Shown: positions 20,298 through 31,069 of the stretch, in pieces
Layout of the letters: every line of letters starts with the position of its first letter
How positions within the stretch are numbered: position 1 is the first letter of the stretch
Source: Streptomyces sp. RPA4-2
Lineage (GTDB): Bacteria > Actinomycetota > Actinomycetes > Streptomycetales > Streptomycetaceae
NCBI RefSeq assembly: GCF_012273515.2
Contig: NZ_CP050975.2
Location: 5,456,001 to 5,520,000, forward strand
DNA: 64,000 nt
Direction of reading: 5' to 3'
Notes under the pieces: generated by a model
Seen by the model: only the letters and a program-made list of their open reading frames with translations
What the model was told of the DNA's origin: nothing
The model's database searches: none
Position numbers and translations under genes: made by a program

Positions 20298-20990
20298 CTA
20301 CCCGCCCTGCCGCGCCACGTACTTCTCCGCCGCCGCCCACGCCTCCGGATGCAGTGCCGGGCCCGCGGCCAACAGCCCTGGCAGCAGCTCTCGTTCGGTC
20401 GTCATGGCGCGGAACTCGACCGCGACCGTCACCTCGTGCTCCGGCCGGTGCACGACCTCGATCGGGTCGCCCGCGCGGATCTCGCCGGGTTCGATGACCC
20501 GCAGATACGCGCCGGGCGCGGCCTTCCGGGTGAACCGCTTCACCCAGCCCCGCTCCCCGAGGTGTTCCTGGAACGTACGGCAGGGGATGCGTCCGGAGGT
20601 GACCTCCAGGACCAGCACGGAGCCGACCCGCCAGCGCTCACCGATCCGCGCACCGGACACGTCCAGCCCCCGCGTCGTGAGGTTCTCGCCGAAGGCGCCG
20701 TTCACCAGCGGCCGGCCGAGCTCGCGCTCCCAGTCGTCGAGGTCCTCACGGGCGACCGCGTAGACGGCCTGGTCGTTCCCGCCGTGGTGGCGCAGGTCGC
20801 ACACCGTGTCCCCGGCCAGACCGCTCGCGCCGACCCCCTTGGGCCCGGGGGCCGTCACCCGCACCGGCCCGGCCACCGGCCGCTTGTCGATGCCGGTCAC
20901 ACCCACGGCCTGGTCCGTGTACGGGACGGCGTGCGCGCGGCCCAGGTTCAGAGACAGAACGCGGCCCAGGTTCAGAGACAGAAGCTGCAT
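20298..20990 (-). CDS. MOSC domain protein
   Basis: This 230-residue protein has a MOSC (MOCO sulfurase C-terminal) domain, related to YiiM, which reduces N-hydroxylated substrates using molybdenum cofactor. Visible motifs are GLAGDTVCDLRHHGGNDQAV, LVNGAFGENLTTRGLD and the probable cofactor cysteine in SGRIPCRTFQEHLG. The first residues contain a duplicated block, LLSLNLGR then VLSLNLGR, caused by a 24-base tandem duplication (20937-20984). Start ATG 20990 lies just before the duplication. An alternative would use a shorter N-terminus. Confidence 0.9.
   Translation of the reverse strand: MQLLSLNLGRVLSLNLGRAHAVPYTDQAVGVTGIDKRPVAGPVRVTAPGPKGVGASGLAGDTVCDLRHHGGNDQAVYAVAREDLDDWERELGRPLVNGAFGENLTTRGLDVSGARIGERWRVGSVLVLEVTSGRIPCRTFQEHLGERGWVKRFTRKAAPGAYLRVIEPGEIRAGDPIEVVHRPEHEVTVAVEFRAMTTERELLPGLLAAGPALHPEAWAAAEKYVARQGG
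20937..20984. repeat. 24-bp tandem duplication inside the MOSC gene start
   Basis: Two adjacent 24-base units (20937-20960 and 20961-20984) differ at only one base. The duplication is in frame and repeats the peptide LSLNLGR at the protein N-terminus, so it looks recent and tolerated. Confidence 0.9.
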
Positions 20991-21069
20991 GGCAGCACGC
21001 TAGGCGATGGAGGCCAAAGCGTCGACGCGATATTCGCCACCGTACCCAAGTCTCGCTTATGCTCGAGGG

Positions 21070-21966
21070 GTGATCGAGGCCCGTCATCTCCGTGTTCTGC
21101 GCGCCGTCGCCGCCACCGGTTCCTTCTCGGCGGCGGGACGCGAACTGGGCTGCACCCAACCGGCCGTCAGCCAGCAGATGAAGGCGCTCGAATCGTCCGT
21201 CGGCACACCGCTGCTGATCCGCACGGGCCGTGAGATGCGCCTGACCCAGGCGGGCGAGGCGCTGGTCCGGCACGCGGCCGGCATCATCGCGGGGCTGACC
21301 GCCGCCGAGGAGGAGGTCGCCGCGATCGCGGGCCTGCGCGCGGGCCGGGTCCGGCTCGTCTCCTTCCCCAGCGGCAGTTCGACGCTCGTCCCCACGGCCC
21401 TGGCCGCCCTGCGCGCCGCGCATCCCGGCACCCGGGTCTCCCTGGAGGAGGCCGAGCCGCCCGAGTCCGTCGACAAGCTCCGCGACGGGGACTGCGACAT
21501 CGCGCTCGCGTTCCGGTACGAGGGGGCGGCGGGCGTCGAGGAGTGGGACGACCTGGTCGTACGGCCGCTGCTGCGCGACCGGCTCGTCGGGCTGGTCCCC
21601 GAGGGACACCGGCTCGCCCGCGCGGGGTCGGTCGCCATCGGCGAACTCGCCGGGGAACCGTGGATCGCGGGCTGCCCGCGGTGCCGGGGGCAACTGGTGG
21701 AGGTCTGCCGCCGCGAGGGTTTCGTGCCCCGCATCGACTTCGCCACCGACGACTATCCGGCGGTGGTCGGACTGGTCGGCGCGGGTCTCGGGGTCGCCGT
21801 GCTGCCGGAGCTCGCGATCGAGTCCGTACGCCCCAAGGGCGCCTGCGCCGTGACCGTGGAGCCGGCGGTGCGGCGGGAGATCGTCGCGCTGACGCTGCCG
21901 GATCTCTCCCAGGTGCCGGCGGTGGCGGCGACGCTGGACCAGCTGGCCAGGGCCGCGGCCCGCTGA
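21070..21966 (+). CDS. LysR-family transcriptional regulator
   Basis: This 298-residue LysR protein has an N-terminal winged helix-turn-helix (HLRVLRAVAATGSFSAAGRE, then TQPAVSQQMKALE) and a C-terminal co-inducer domain of two alpha/beta lobes (VRLVSFPSGSSTLVPTALAAL, VVGLVGAGLGVAVLPEL). I chose GTG 21070, which follows GAGGG and starts IEARHLRVL like other family members. A longer frame from 21007 is unlikely. The divergent neighbour is the MOSC gene 79 bases away, a plausible target. Confidence 0.9.
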   Translation: MIEARHLRVLRAVAATGSFSAAGRELGCTQPAVSQQMKALESSVGTPLLIRTGREMRLTQAGEALVRHAAGIIAGLTAAEEEVAAIAGLRAGRVRLVSFPSGSSTLVPTALAALRAAHPGTRVSLEEAEPPESVDKLRDGDCDIALAFRYEGAAGVEEWDDLVVRPLLRDRLVGLVPEGHRLARAGSVAIGELAGEPWIAGCPRCRGQLVEVCRREGFVPRIDFATDDYPAVVGLVGAGLGVAVLPELAIESVRPKGACAVTVEPAVRREIVALTLPDLSQVPAVAATLDQLARAAAR

Positions 21967-22105
21967 CGGCGGCGGAGGGCCGTTGGCGCCGCACACAGGT
22001 CGGGGACGCGCGCGTGCGCGCCCGTACGAGGGCATGCCAACGTGCGCCCGCTCAGCGGCACGCCAAGGCGCCCGGCTGCGGACTCATCAACGCAGAAACG
22101 TTCCT

Positions 22106-22435
22106 TCAAGTGTTCGAAGCGGAACCGCTCCCGGTGGCCGACGCCGTCACCAGCCGGTTCCGTGCCCGTCCCATGAGTTCTTCGCGCTCGTCCTCGGTCA
22201 GCCCGCCCCACACCCCGTACGGCTCGCGCACCGCCAGCGCGTGAGCGGCGCACTGGGCGCGTACCGGGCATCGCATACAGACCTCTTTGGCCGAGTTCTC
22301 GCGAGCGCTCCGTGCCGCACCGCGCTCGCCCTCCGGATGAAAGAAGAGCGAGCTGTCGACCCCACGGCATGCCGCGAGGAGCTGCCAGTCCCAGAGATCC
22401 GCGTTCGGACCGGGAAGGCGGGAGAAATCTGCCAT
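22106..22435 (-). CDS. whiD: WhiD, WhiB-like iron-sulfur sporulation regulator
   Basis: WhiD is a Wbl protein required for late sporulation and spore-wall maturation in Streptomyces. The 109-residue product has the four [4Fe-4S] cysteines at C23, C53, C56 and C62 (C...CxxC...C), the tight turn GVWGG and a basic C-terminal tail used in sigma/DNA contact. The sequence MADFSRLPGPNADLWDWQLL agrees with the S. coelicolor protein as I remember it. The start at 22435 is preferred over an upstream ATG. It diverges from bldM, as in S. coelicolor. Confidence 0.95.
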   Translation of the reverse strand: MADFSRLPGPNADLWDWQLLAACRGVDSSLFFHPEGERGAARSARENSAKEVCMRCPVRAQCAAHALAVREPYGVWGGLTEDEREELMGRARNRLVTASATGSGSASNT

Positions 22436-22825
22436 TGCGTGTCCCCTTATTGCCGTTCTGGGATGCTCTGTGCCCACCGACCGTACATCTACGATCTAAG
22501 GAGATGAAAATATGACTCATTGCGAATCTAGCCGCAGACACCAGTAAATGGGAAGAAAACAGGCTGAATGGGGCATAGGTTGTGTTGAAAGATTGAGGGT
22601 CCGTTGTGCATGTCTGCACCGTGTCCGTGCCCTCACGTAGAGTGCCGAAGATGACTGGCAGCCCCGTAACTCTTTCGAGTGACCATCGTTGAGAGTGCTG
22701 AGGCGGTTGAAGGAACAAGCGCTCGGGCAGACGGCAGTTTCCGTCGGCGAGTGTCGACCGCACAGGTGACGATTCGTACCAGCCTGGAGGCTCAAGGTGA
22801 CGCGCATCAGCTGCGGAGGGCGGCC
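22436..22825. other. Divergent whiD-bldM regulatory region, unusually AT-rich
   Basis: This 390-base gap is distinctly richer in A and T than the rest of the window (for example around 22480-22600), which is typical of highly regulated developmental promoters. It contains the sigma-BldN-type promoter of bldM. A tiny frame starting ATG 22512 after GGAG (11 residues) is too short to support. No other site could be assigned confidently. Confidence 0.6.
22665..22692 (+). promoter_or_regulatory. Sigma-BldN-dependent promoter of bldM
   Basis: CGTAAC (22665-22670), exactly 16 bases, then CGTTGA (22687-22692) equals the sigma-BldN consensus known from bldM p1 of S. coelicolor. It lies 134 bases upstream of the bldM start codon. 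Confidence 0.9.
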
Positions 22826-23437
22826 ATGACATCCGTCCTCGTCTGCGACGACTCCCCGCTTGCCCGAGAGGCGCTCCGCCGTGCGGTGGCGACCGTGCCC
22901 GGCGTCGAGCGCGTGACGACTGCGGCCAACGGAGAAGAGGTGCTCCGCCGATGGGGCGCCGACCGTTCGGACCTGATTCTGATGGACGTACGCATGCCCG
23001 GTCTGGGCGGCGTCGAGACCGTTCGGCGGCTACTGTCCGCCGACCCCGGTGCGCGCATCATCATGCTCACCGTGGCCGAGGACCTGGACGGTGTGGCACT
23101 CGCCGTCGCCGCCGGGGCCCGCGGCTATCTGCACAAGGACGCCTCCCGGGCGGAGCTGCGCGCGACCGTGACCCAGGCGCTCGCCGACCCGACCTGGCGG
23201 CTCGCCCCGCGCAGACTGCGCTCGGCCGAGATGGGTGCCGCGCCCACGCTCACCGCGCGTGAGATCCAGGTCCTCGAAGGCATGAGCCACGGCCGCTCCA
23301 ACGCGGAGATCGGCCGCGAGCTGTTCCTCTCGGAGGACACCGTGAAGACGCACGCCCGGCGGCTCTTCAAGAAGCTCGGCGCCTCGGACCGCGCGCACGC
23401 CGTGGCGCTCGGTTTCCGGTGGGGCCTGGTCCGCTAG
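22826..23437 (+). CDS. bldM: BldM, orphan response regulator of aerial development
   Basis: BldM is an orphan NarL-type response regulator that activates early genes as a homodimer and, together with WhiI, late sporulation genes. The 203-residue protein has a receiver domain (D8/D9, D54 in LILMDVRMPG, K104 in YLHKD) and a LuxR-type helix-turn-helix (LTAREIQVLEGMSHGRSNAE, LSEDTVKTHARRLFKKLG). ATG 22826 follows GGAGGG. No sensor kinase gene is adjacent. The upstream sigma-BldN promoter and divergent whiD confirm identity. Confidence 0.97.
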   Translation: MTSVLVCDDSPLAREALRRAVATVPGVERVTTAANGEEVLRRWGADRSDLILMDVRMPGLGGVETVRRLLSADPGARIIMLTVAEDLDGVALAVAAGARGYLHKDASRAELRATVTQALADPTWRLAPRRLRSAEMGAAPTLTAREIQVLEGMSHGRSNAEIGRELFLSEDTVKTHARRLFKKLGASDRAHAVALGFRWGLVR

Positions 23438-23603
23438 GTGAGCCGTCGCGGGGGTACGACGCACCCCGCCTGCCGTGTGGCGGGCGGGGCCGACAAGGGG
23501 GCGCGCCGGGTGCCCGCTGCGCGTTTCGCCGCCGATGCCGCATCCTTGAGGTGTGGAGTTCCTCGGGGACGAGTCGGTCGAGCGGAAGGGGAGGGCGCAG
23601 GAG

Positions 23604-24269
23604 ATGAGTTCCGGCGCACCTACTCATAACGCTTCGGTGCACAACTACGGACGCGGTGCCACGGACAGAACGACGCCAAGGCACCATGGACCGATGCGTG
23701 ACGACGAGACGACGGTGATCGGTGCGCTCGTCCATCGCGCGGTCGACGGCGACGAGCAGGCCACACACGACCTGCTCGCTCATGTTCATCCTCTGGCATT
23801 GCGCTACTGCCGCACGCGTCTGTCCCGGCTGCCGGGCGACGCGCGGCACTTCGTGGAGGACCTGGCGCAGGAGGTCTGCGTCGCGGTGCTCCTCGCCCTG
23901 CCCCGCTACAAGGACACCGGGCGGCCCTTCGAAGCCTTCGTCTTCGCCATCGCCGCGCACAAGGTCGCCGACCTGCAGCGCGCCGCGATGCGCCATCCCG
24001 GATCGACGGCGGTGCCCTCGGACGAGATGCCCGAGCGCCCCGACGACTCCCTCGGTCCCGAGGAGCGCGCGCTGCTCAGCAGTGACGCCGAATGGGCCAA
24101 GAAGCTGATGGCCAACCTCCCGGAGAACCAGCGCGAGCTGCTTCTGCTGCGTATCGCGGTGGGCCTCACGGCCGAGGAGACGGGCCAGATGCTGGGGATG
24201 TCCCCGGGAGCGGTCCGGGTGGCCCAGCACCGGGCGCTGAGCCGGCTGCGGGCGCTGGCGGAGCAGTAG
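23604..24269 (+). CDS. shbA: ShbA, RNA polymerase sigma factor controlling hrdB
   Basis: This 221-residue ECF-like sigma factor lies directly after bldM, in the position of S. coelicolor SCO4769 (ShbA), which drives transcription of the principal sigma gene hrdB. Region 2 is seen as [20 protein letters not shown] and [18 protein letters not shown], and region 4 as [23 protein letters not shown] then [18 protein letters not shown] chose ATG 23604 after GCAGGAG. ATG 23695 (MRDDETT) is also possible. Assignment rests on synteny and domain order from memory. Confidence 0.82.
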   Translation: MSSGAPTHNASVHNYGRGATDRTTPRHHGPMRDDETTVIGALVHRAVDGDEQATHDLLAHVHPLALRYCRTRLSRLPGDARHFVEDLAQEVCVAVLLALPRYKDTGRPFEAFVFAIAAHKVADLQRAAMRHPGSTAVPSDEMPERPDDSLGPEERALLSSDAEWAKKLMANLPENQRELLLLRIAVGLTAEETGQMLGMSPGAVRVAQHRALSRLRALAEQ

Positions 24270-26293
<2,024 letters not shown>

Positions 26294-26346
26294 CGGTCAC
26301 CAAGCAGCCGTACAGAGCTCCACGCGTGCGTGAAGCCCGAACAGGG

Positions 26347-26371
26347 GCGGTCCCGGAGGTTCCGGGACCGC
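26347..26371 (+). terminator. Hairpin after guaB
   Basis: A perfect 11-base stem GCGGTCCCGGA / TCCGGGACCGC with a GGT loop lies 53 bases after the guaB stop and upstream of guaB3. It is a probable intrinsic terminator or a 3'-end stabiliser. Confidence 0.75.
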
Positions 26372-26432
26372 TCTCGTCGTAGGCGTCGGGGATACTGGAA
26401 GGCGCAGAACCGAAGAGGGAAAGGCCACACAC

Positions 26433-27557
26433 GTGACTGAGATCGAGATCGGGCGCGGCAAGCGCGGCCGCCGGGCGTACGCCTTCGACGACATCGCCGT
26501 CGTCCCGAGCCGCCGTACGCGGGACCCGAAGGAGGTCTCGATCGCCTGGCAGATCGACGCCTACCGCTTCGAGCTGCCGTTCCTGGCCGCCCCGATGGAC
26601 TCGGTCGTCTCCCCGGCCACCGCGATCCGTATCGGCGAGCTGGGCGGCCTGGGCGTCCTCAACCTCGAAGGCCTGTGGACGAGGTACGAGGACCCGCAGC
26701 CGCTGCTCGACGAGATCGCCGAGCTGGACGCGGACACCGCGACCCGCCGTCTGCAGGAGATCTACGCGGCTCCCATCAAGGAGGAGCTGATCGGGCAGCG
26801 CATCAAGGAGGTGCGCGACTCCGGAGTCGTCACCGCCGCCGCGCTGTCGCCGCAGCGCACGGCGCAGTTCTCCAAGGCCGTGGTCGACGCGGGTGTGGAC
26901 ATCTTCGTCATCCGCGGTACGACGGTGTCGGCGGAGCACGTCTCGGGCGCCGCCGAGCCGCTGAACCTCAAGCAGTTCATCTACGAGCTGGACGTCCCCG
27001 TCATCGTCGGCGGCTGCGCCACGTACACGGCGGCCCTGCACCTGATGCGCACCGGCGCGGCGGGTGTGCTGGTCGGCTTCGGCGGCGGCGCCGCGCACAC
27101 CACCCGCAACGTGCTGGGCATCCAGGTCCCGATGGCCACCGCCGTCGCCGACGTGGCCGCGGCCCGCCGCGACTACATGGACGAGTCCGGCGGCCGGTAC
27201 GTGCACGTGATCGCCGACGGCGGCGTCGGCTGGTCCGGCGACCTCCCCAAGGCCATCGCCTGCGGCGCGGACTCGGTGATGATGGGCTCCCCGCTCGCCC
27301 GTGCCACGGACGCGCCCGGCAAGGGCCACCACTGGGGCATGGAGGCGGTCAACGAGGAGCTGCCGCGCGGCAAGAAGGTCGACCTCGGCACCGTCGGCAC
27401 CATCGAGGAGATCCTCACCGGCCCGTCGCACATCCCGGACGGCTCCATGAACATCTTCGGCGCCCTGCGCCGCGCCATGGCCACCACCGGCTACAGCGAG
27501 CTCAAGGAGTTCCAGCGCGTCGAGGTGACGGTCGCGGACTCCCAGCACAAGCGCTGA
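26433..27557 (+). CDS. guaB3: GuaB3-family IMP dehydrogenase-like protein
   Basis: This 374-residue IMPDH/GMP-reductase-superfamily barrel lacks CBS domains, as is typical of actinobacterial GuaB3. Barrel motifs are conserved (AAPMDSVVSPATAIRIGELGG in outline, VIADGGVGWSGDLPKAIACGAD, NIFGALRRAMATTGY). The loop equivalent to the GuaB active-site cysteine loop reads GGGAAHTTR, with histidine at residue 222 where IMPDH has cysteine. The reaction is therefore uncertain. It follows guaB by 140 bases and has its own strong terminator. Confidence 0.9.
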   Translation: MTEIEIGRGKRGRRAYAFDDIAVVPSRRTRDPKEVSIAWQIDAYRFELPFLAAPMDSVVSPATAIRIGELGGLGVLNLEGLWTRYEDPQPLLDEIAELDADTATRRLQEIYAAPIKEELIGQRIKEVRDSGVVTAAALSPQRTAQFSKAVVDAGVDIFVIRGTTVSAEHVSGAAEPLNLKQFIYELDVPVIVGGCATYTAALHLMRTGAAGVLVGFGGGAAHTTRNVLGIQVPMATAVADVAAARRDYMDESGGRYVHVIADGGVGWSGDLPKAIACGADSVMMGSPLARATDAPGKGHHWGMEAVNEELPRGKKVDLGTVGTIEEILTGPSHIPDGSMNIFGALRRAMATTGYSELKEFQRVEVTVADSQHKR

Positions 27558-27586
27558 TCGCCCGAAGCCGGGTTCGGGCAACGTCA

Positions 27587-27628
27587 CACGGAGGTCCGGG
27601 CCGCTCACGAGCGGCCCGGACCTCCGTG
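27587..27628 (+). terminator. Strong terminator after guaB3
   Basis: A perfect 19-base stem CACGGAGGTCCGGGCCGCT with a 4-base CACG loop lies 30 bases after the guaB3 stop. It is one of the longest uninterrupted stems in the window and would work in both directions. Confidence 0.9.
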
Positions 27629-27771
27629 CTCGGCGTCCAAGGGGACCGCCCGCCAGGCCATTGGCCACAGCCACACACACTCCGCCACCTGACGGGTCCG
27701 TTCCCGGGGTGGCGAGTCCGTCGGCGGAGCGCCCCGCCCGCCGGGGATCAGGGGACAGCCCCTGGCGCGGC

Positions 27772-28980
27772 TCAGAGCCGGTGTGCCGCCCCCGTCGGGG
27801 TCGCTCCCCTTGTGTCCAGGAGGAGCTGGGCCTTCACGGACAGGCCCTGGAGGTCGTACGTCCGGTGCGGCTGGAGCAGGATCGTGAGGTCGGCGTCGGC
27901 GGCGGCCTCGTAGAGGGAGTCGGCGCGCGGGACGGGGTGGCCGAGGACGTTCCAGGCGGGGACGAGCGGGTCGTGGTAGCTGACGGACGCGCCGAGTTCC
28001 ATCAGGCGCAGGGCGATCTCGTGGGCGGGCGTGCCCTGTTGGTCGGCGAGGTCGGCCTTGTAGGTGACGCCGAGCAGGAGCACGCGTGCGGCGCGGGCCG
28101 ACTTCCCGTGCTCGTTGAGGAGGGCCGCGGCGCGCCGGATGACGTACTGCGGCATGTGGTTGTTGACCTGCTGGGCCAGTTCGACCATGCGCAGGGAGCG
28201 GGGCGCGCGGCCGGTCAGGTCCTGGGGGATGCCGTGGCCGCCGACACCGGGGCCCGGCCGGAACGCCTGGAAGCCGAACGGCTTGGTCTCGGCGCAGCGG
28301 ATGACGTCCCACAGGTCGACGCCCAAGTCGTGGCAGAGCACGGCCATCTCGTTGACCAGGGCGATGTTCACGTGCCGGTAGTTGGTCTCCAGGAGCTGCA
28401 CGGTCTCCGCCTCGCGGGGCCCCCGCGCGCGGACGACCTTGTCCGTGAGACGGCCGTAGAAGGCGGCGGCCGACTCGGTGCAGGCGGGGGTGAGACCCCC
28501 GATGATCTTCGGGGTGTTGGCCGGCGTGAAGTCGCGGTTGCCGGGGTCGACCCGGCTGGGCGAGTACGCGAGGTGGAAGTCGCGTCCCGCGCGCAGCCCG
28601 GAGCCCTCTTCGAGGAGGGGGCGCAGGAAGTCGTCGGTGGTCCCGGGGTGCACCGCCGACTCCAGGATCACCGTGGTGTGCGGGCGCAGGTGCGCGGCCA
28701 GGGTGCGGGCGGCGGAGGCCACCTGGGCCAGGTCGTGCGCGCCGTCCGGGCCCGGTGGGGTCGGGGCGCAGATGACGGCGGTGCGGACCCGGCCGAGTTC
28801 GACCGGGTCGGTGGTCGGCCGGAAGCCCCCCGAGAGCATCCGGCGCAGTTCGGCGGGGGTGAGCGAGCCGCCTTCCGGCCCGGTCTTGTAGCCGAGCGTG
28901 GAGACGCCGGCGGCGACGGCGGCCTGGGCCAGGGGCAGGCCGAGATGACCGAGTCCGATGACGGCGAGATCTGCGGGCAT
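27772..28980 (-). CDS. Nucleotide-sugar dehydrogenase homologue lacking catalytic cysteine
   Basis: This 402-residue protein has the three-domain layout of UDP-glucose/UDP-ManNAc 6-dehydrogenases: N-terminal Rossmann GLGHLGLPLAQAA (9-21), central helix domain with LLETNYRHVNIALVNEMAVL, and C-terminal domain with LLLGVTYKADLADQQGTPA. However, the active-site motif GGHCIP is GGHGIP here (G250 replaces the nucleophilic Cys). The NAD-ribose acidic residue after strand 2 is absent (LGYKTGPEGG), and the SPER motif reads SPSR. It is probably not a normal four-electron dehydrogenase. Start ATG 28980. It is divergent from glpD. Confidence 0.85.
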   Translation of the reverse strand: MPADLAVIGLGHLGLPLAQAAVAAGVSTLGYKTGPEGGSLTPAELRRMLSGGFRPTTDPVELGRVRTAVICAPTPPGPDGAHDLAQVASAARTLAAHLRPHTTVILESAVHPGTTDDFLRPLLEEGSGLRAGRDFHLAYSPSRVDPGNRDFTPANTPKIIGGLTPACTESAAAFYGRLTDKVVRARGPREAETVQLLETNYRHVNIALVNEMAVLCHDLGVDLWDVIRCAETKPFGFQAFRPGPGVGGHGIPQDLTGRAPRSLRMVELAQQVNNHMPQYVIRRAAALLNEHGKSARAARVLLLGVTYKADLADQQGTPAHEIALRLMELGASVSYHDPLVPAWNVLGHPVPRADSLYEAAADADLTILLQPHRTYDLQGLSVKAQLLLDTRGATPTGAAHRL

Positions 28981-29241
28981 GGCGTGGGCCGTCCTTCCCA
29001 GTAACCGAAGCGGGACAGGTGCGCAAGTCCTGTGGACAGGATGGACGAGCGCAATGTCAGACTAGGAGTAAATATGACCGATTTGCGGGATTGATCGGGC
29101 GCGTTTCCGCGAGTGTTGTCCACAGGCTGAGGGCGCGTGGTGGCCGAAGAAGGGCAAGACGGTCAGACTTTGGGCAGGGGGCATGTGAGCCGGGCGTCGC
29201 CGGACAGGTGCGGCCAGCGCGACAGACAGCGGGAGGCAGCG

Positions 29242-30948
29242 GTGAGGACAGCGAAACTGGGGCCGGCGGAGCGTGTCGAGTCCCTGGCGGGAATGGCCGA
29301 GCGCGAGCTGGATGTGCTGGTCGTGGGCGCGGGCGTGGTCGGTGCGGGCACCGCGCTCGACGCCGTGACCCGCGGCCTGTCCACAGGCCTGGTCGAGGCC
29401 CGTGACTGGGCATCGGGCACGTCGAGCAGGTCCAGCAAGCTGATCCACGGCGGTCTGCGCTATCTGGAGATGCTCGACTTCGCGCTGGTGCGCGAGGCCC
29501 TGAAGGAGCGCGGGCTCCTCCTGGAACGGCTCGCACCGCACCTGGTGAAGCCCGTGCCCTTTCTCTACCCCCTCCAGCACAAGGGCTGGGAGCGGCTGTA
29601 CGCGGGATCGGGCGTCGCCCTCTACGACGCCATGTCGATGACGAGCGGCCACGGACGCGGACTGCCCACCCACCGGCATCTCTCCCGCGGCAAAGCCCTG
29701 CGCGTCGCCCCCGCGTTGAAGAAGGACGCGCTGGTGGGCGCGCTGCAGTACTACGACGCGCAGATGGACGACGCCCGCTATGTGGCGACCCTGGTGCGCA
29801 CGGCGGCGGCGTACGGGGCGAAGGTCGCCAACCGCGCCCGCGTGACCGGCTTCCTGCGCGAGGGCGAGCGCGTGGTCGGCGCCCGGGTGCAGGACGTCGA
29901 GGGCGGCGGGGAGTACGAGATCCACGCCAAGCAGGTCGTCAACGCCACGGGAGTGTGGACCGACGACACCCAGGCCATGGTGGGCGAGAGGGGGCAGTTC
30001 CACGTACGCGCCTCCAAGGGCATCCACCTGGTCGTACCGAAGGACCGGATCAACTCCTCGACCGGCCTGATCCTGCGCACCGAGAAGTCCGTCCTCTTCG
30101 TCATCCCCTGGGGGCGGCACTGGATCATCGGCACCACGGACACCGACTGGGACCTCGACAAGGCCCACCCCGCGGCGTCCAGCGCGGACATCGACTATCT
30201 GCTGGAGCACGTGAACTCGGTGCTCTCGGTACCGCTGACCCGCGACGACGTCCAGGGGGTGTACGCGGGACTGCGGCCGCTGCTCGCCGGCGAGTCGGAC
30301 GCCACCAGCAAGCTGTCGCGCGAGCACACCGTGGCCCATCCGGTGCCGGGCCTCGTGGTCGTGGCGGGCGGCAAGTACACGACCTACCGGGTGATGGCCA
30401 AGGACGCGGTCGACGAGGCGGTGCACGGACTCGACCAGCGCGTCGCCGAGTGCGTCACCGAGGACACCCCGCTGCTCGGCGCCGAGGGATACCGGGCACT
30501 GTGGAACGCGCGGGCGCGCATAGCGCAGCGCACCGGGCTCCATGTGGTCCGCGTGGAACACCTGTTGAACCGCTACGGCGCGATGGCCGAGGAGGTCCTC
30601 GACCTCATCGCCGCCGACCCGGCGCTGGCCGAGCCGCTGCCGGCCGCCGAGGACTATCTCAAGGCCGAGATCGTCTACGCCGCCTCCCACGAGGGTGCCC
30701 GGCACCTGGACGACGTGCTGACCCGGCGGACCCGCATCTCGATCGAGACCTTCGACCGCGGTACGCGCAGTGCCCGGGAGGCCGCCGAGCTGATGGCGCC
30801 GGTCCTGGGCTGGGACAAGGACCAGATCGAGCGCGAGGTGGAGCACTACGAGAAGCGGGTCGAGGCCGAGCGGGAGTCCCAGCGGCAGCCGGACGACCTG
30901 ACGGCCGACGCGGCGCGGCTCGGCGCCCCGGACATCGTGCCCCTCTGA
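29242..30948 (+). CDS. glpD: Glycerol-3-phosphate dehydrogenase (quinone), GlpD
   Basis: GlpD oxidises sn-glycerol-3-phosphate to dihydroxyacetone phosphate and passes electrons to quinone at the membrane surface. The 568-residue protein has the FAD motif VVGAGVVGAGTALDA (about 28-42), the family signature SSRSSKLIHGGLRYLE in outline, the substrate loop IPWGRHWIIGTTDTDWD, and the GKYTTYRVMA C-terminal FAD contact. I chose GTG 29242 behind GGGAGG rather than the long upstream frame. No glpF or glpK gene is adjacent. Confidence 0.95.
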   Translation: MRTAKLGPAERVESLAGMAERELDVLVVGAGVVGAGTALDAVTRGLSTGLVEARDWASGTSSRSSKLIHGGLRYLEMLDFALVREALKERGLLLERLAPHLVKPVPFLYPLQHKGWERLYAGSGVALYDAMSMTSGHGRGLPTHRHLSRGKALRVAPALKKDALVGALQYYDAQMDDARYVATLVRTAAAYGAKVANRARVTGFLREGERVVGARVQDVEGGGEYEIHAKQVVNATGVWTDDTQAMVGERGQFHVRASKGIHLVVPKDRINSSTGLILRTEKSVLFVIPWGRHWIIGTTDTDWDLDKAHPAASSADIDYLLEHVNSVLSVPLTRDDVQGVYAGLRPLLAGESDATSKLSREHTVAHPVPGLVVVAGGKYTTYRVMAKDAVDEAVHGLDQRVAECVTEDTPLLGAEGYRALWNARARIAQRTGLHVVRVEHLLNRYGAMAEEVLDLIAADPALAEPLPAAEDYLKAEIVYAASHEGARHLDDVLTRRTRISIETFDRGTRSAREAAELMAPVLGWDKDQIEREVEHYEKRVEAERESQRQPDDLTADAARLGAPDIVPL

Positions 30949-31069
30949 CCCGCGGTTCCCGGCACATCACTCGAACGGGTGCAGTGATCCTGGATCTCCG
31001 TTCGGGTCCCGTCCGTTCCACCGGGTGCGGAACTCGGCGGAGGACGGGGCGGGTTCGAGACCGGGACCG

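Noticed and set aside
22512..22547. Eleven-codon frame after GGAG in the whiD-bldM gap
   Set aside because: It is too short, with no conserved feature. The AT-rich regulatory region makes chance ATG codons likely.
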